From Clostridia bacterium (GTDB lineage: Bacteria > Aerophobota > Aerophobia > Aerophobales > AE-B3A), in assembly GCA_009618505.1 (NCBI GenBank), contig WJOQ01000250.1, positions 1 to 7,635 on the forward strand: DNA of 7,635 nt, given 5' to 3'. Below, in pieces: positions 5,848-7,635 of this stretch; within the stretch, counting starts at the first letter, position 1, and every line of letters begins with the position of its first letter. A program made the position numbers and the translations under genes. The notes beneath the pieces were generated by a model. The model ran no database searches. It saw only the letters and a list, made by a program, of their open reading frames with translations, and was not told where the DNA came from.

Positions 5848-7635
5848 CTATTTAACTATTGCACATAATGCTTCATTAACCTTAATGTCAATGGCAGATT
5901 CAAAACGCACACAGCCATCCTTTACTGCAAAAGAAACTTTTTCGTCTCCTACGGTTATTGTTTCTATCTGTTTTGTTTTGAACACACTACATGCGAAGCT
6001 GCTAAGGCAAATATGACCCCACTTTACAGTGAATCGTATCTTATTTTCTTGGATCTCAAAGGACCCCCACCCCGTGTTAAGAGACCAGAAGCAATGAAAA
6101 TTATCATGATTGATTTTGGGGCTGAATCCAATATGTCCTTTTACCATGTCAAATTCAAAACCGCTTAGAGCCAGCAGGAGGGCATAAGAAGCCATAGACC
6201 TGGCATAGTTGCTGCCACACTCAAATTCATTCCAGGGATTACGCTTTTCCCCATCAAAGCGATCACGAACGGCTTTCACTATTTCTAAACCTTCGCTTAT
6301 CATTCCTTCCTGTATCATATGACAAGCAGCTTGGTATTCAAAGCCATTCATCGTTTCTTCTGCATAGGGAACGGGAACAGCAGGCTTGTCCTTGGGGTAT
6401 TCACAGATAATTAAGCCTGCCTCGGTATTTAAGCAGAAAACGCGGCAGGGGTTGAAAAAATCTTGCATGCTCTTCTTGAAATTATACTTAAAGATTGACC
6501 GAAGAGCCTTTTGGGTCTGATTCTTGTTATAGATTTTACCAAGACCGCTGATATTGGCATGCCACTGTGCCAGCACTTGGTCGATCCCACAACCCTCTGC
6601 TACCTGGTATTTTATCTCGTGGTGTTCACCACTCCAGTAAGCTTGTAGAGTACTACCTACCATAGAATCTCCTTCTTTGTACTCTTCAAGTATTTTTTTA
6701 TCTTTTAAATCTATACGTTGGTGGTAGTATTCACCATTAAAGAGGTTTTCATCTACCCACTTTTTCCCTTTCTCAAACAAAGCTCGGTATTCTTTTGCCC
6801 TGTCAGCCTCACCAAAATGCTCTGCCATTTCAGAGCCTGCCTTAAGGGCAGCAAGATAAAATCCAGTAAGCCAAGAGTTAGGACCAAAGAGTTCCATATC
6901 AAGAGTATGGTGCTGCCTTCCCTCCAGCACCCCGTCCTTGTTTCTGTCCCATCTGTCTTTATTATTTTCTGACCAGGCAAATTCAATACATTTTTTTATC
7001 GCCTCCCAGTGGGATTTAAGCCAGGCATTGTCGCCGGATAGCTTCCAGTCACGATACGCCTTCATTACCCCACCGTATTGCCCGTCCACGCATGGCCGAA
7101 AAGCCCACCGTTCTCTGCCCAGAGGGAGCTGAAGACGAAAACTCATGCTACCATCAGGCCCTAAATTGTATTTAAAATCTGCATCCCACATAGAACGCTC
7201 GAGTTTAGGGAACAGGAAAGGTAGGGCATAGGCATAATTCCAGACATGAGTACAGCTTCCCTCACAGCAACCAGAATTGGGATGACAACCTTCCCAACCA
7301 TAAAAAGTACCATCCTCCAATCTGAGGACAGTGGGACTTTTCAAAATAGAGATATTCGCAGAAATCGCATCAAGTACGGCGGGCGGCATGGTGGAGGAAA
7401 AGAGGGTATCTTTAAATCTAAGGGTTTCTCGGTAAAGCCTCTCCCAGTTATTCAGGCTGTATAAGGCACTTTCAGTTGAATCACTAAATAAGGTTTTGTA
7501 ATAGTTATTCCATATCTTTGGCTTGCGATTTTCGTTCTTACAGTCACCCTCTGGATTCCAGTAATTAATGCAGTTAGGAAAGTTCCAACTTGTAATAAAT
7601 CGGACGGTGCGTGTTTCGCCTGACTTAATATTGAT
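5848..7635 (-). CDS. Glycoside hydrolase family 116 (DUF608, GBA2-like beta-glycosidase), 5' end outside the window
   Basis: The frame is open from the right window edge to a TAG at 5848-5850, giving 595 residues. GH116 proteins usually have about 800, so roughly 200 N-terminal residues are missing. Visible landmarks, numbered from the edge: the end of the N-terminal beta domain (SGETRTVRFITSWNFPN), the linker FSSTMPPAVLDAISANISIL (79-98), then the (alpha/alpha)6 barrel with GWEG, GCCEGSCTHVWNYA (122-135), DGQYGGVMKAYRDWKLSG, GVLEGRQHHTLDMELFGPN, PYAEETMNGFEYQ and RNPWNEFECGSNYARSMASY. Glu238 in LEGRQ is the likely nucleophile. The acid/base position, Asp in characterised members, appears to be Glu426. 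Family members cleave beta-glucosides, beta-xylosides or N-acetylglucosaminides. Whether it is secreted is unknown because the N-terminus is absent. It is transcribed towards the GH42 operon, probably from its own promoter. The Met at 7389 is internal. Confidence 0.93.
   Translation of the reverse strand: MNIKSGETRTVRFITSWNFPNCINYWNPEGDCKNENRKPKIWNNYYKTLFSDSTESALYSLNNWERLYRETLRFKDTLFSSTMPPAVLDAISANISILKSPTVLRLEDGTFYGWEGCHPNSGCCEGSCTHVWNYAYALPFLFPKLERSMWDADFKYNLGPDGSMSFRLQLPLGRERWAFRPCVDGQYGGVMKAYRDWKLSGDNAWLKSHWEAIKKCIEFAWSENNKDRWDRNKDGVLEGRQHHTLDMELFGPNSWLTGFYLAALKAGSEMAEHFGEADRAKEYRALFEKGKKWVDENLFNGEYYHQRIDLKDKKILEEYKEGDSMVGSTLQAYWSGEHHEIKYQVAEGCGIDQVLAQWHANISGLGKIYNKNQTQKALRSIFKYNFKKSMQDFFNPCRVFCLNTEAGLIICEYPKDKPAVPVPYAEETMNGFEYQAACHMIQEGMISEGLEIVKAVRDRFDGEKRNPWNEFECGSNYARSMASYALLLALSGFEFDMVKGHIGFSPKINHDNFHCFWSLNTGWGSFEIQENKIRFTVKWGHICLSSFACSVFKTKQIETITVGDEKVSFAVKDGCVRFESAIDIKVNEALCAIVK

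Noticed and set aside
5771..6016. Open frame of 81 codons on the plus strand after the GH42 gene
   Set aside because: Most of it overlaps the conserved C-terminal part of the GH116 gene on the other strand. It starts inside the intergenic inverted repeat and has no convincing SD.
7387..7389. ATG at 7389 (minus strand) as start of the GH116 gene
   Set aside because: The frame continues to the window edge with conserved GH116 sequence (FITSWNFPN upstream, FSSTMPP across it), so the Met is internal.

Overview
This window holds a carbohydrate-use locus of a bacterium. It has six protein-coding genes (two cut by the window edges) and little non-coding DNA. The base composition is moderately AT-rich, and starts are preceded by clear Shine-Dalgarno (SD) sequences. 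The solute-binding protein has an ordinary signal peptide (cleavage after Val-Phe-Ala) and no lipobox cysteine. This suggests an organism with a periplasm (diderm) rather than a Gram-positive one, but the window does not allow a taxonomic assignment.

Layout, left to right. (1) Positions 2-352 (+) encode the C-terminal part of a LacI/GalR-type sugar-sensing regulator that resembles the effector domain of AraR-like repressors. (2) Positions 353-530 form a leader region with a TATAAT box, a 14-bp imperfect palindrome at the expected transcription start (a plausible operator) and two strong SD sequences, only one of which is used. (3) Positions 531-5722 (+) are a four-gene operon: a sugar solute-binding protein, two MalF/MalG-type permeases overlapping by ATGA, and a cytoplasmic GH42 beta-galactosidase. 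A perfect 15-bp stem-loop sits between the binding-protein and first permease genes. It implies that the permease starts at TTG 1893, not at the upstream TTG inside the hairpin. (4) Positions 5723-5847 separate convergent genes and carry a long imperfect inverted repeat. (5) Positions 5848-7635 (-) encode most of a GH116 (DUF608, GBA2-like) glycoside hydrolase whose N-terminus lies outside the window.

Inferred working: an oligosaccharide or glycoside is bound outside the cytoplasmic membrane, imported by the ABC transporter, and cleaved in the cytoplasm by the GH42 enzyme. The convergent GH116 enzyme probably removes a different beta-linked sugar from the same or a related glycan. The upstream regulator probably represses the operon until a sugar appears. 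No ATPase gene is present, so the transporter must borrow one encoded elsewhere.

I see no mobile element, CRISPR array, tRNA or rRNA. The locus is a recognisable type of sugar-utilisation cluster rather than a wholly new system. The most interesting points are the intercistronic hairpin, the probable operator, and a Glu where characterised GH116 enzymes have the Asp acid/base.
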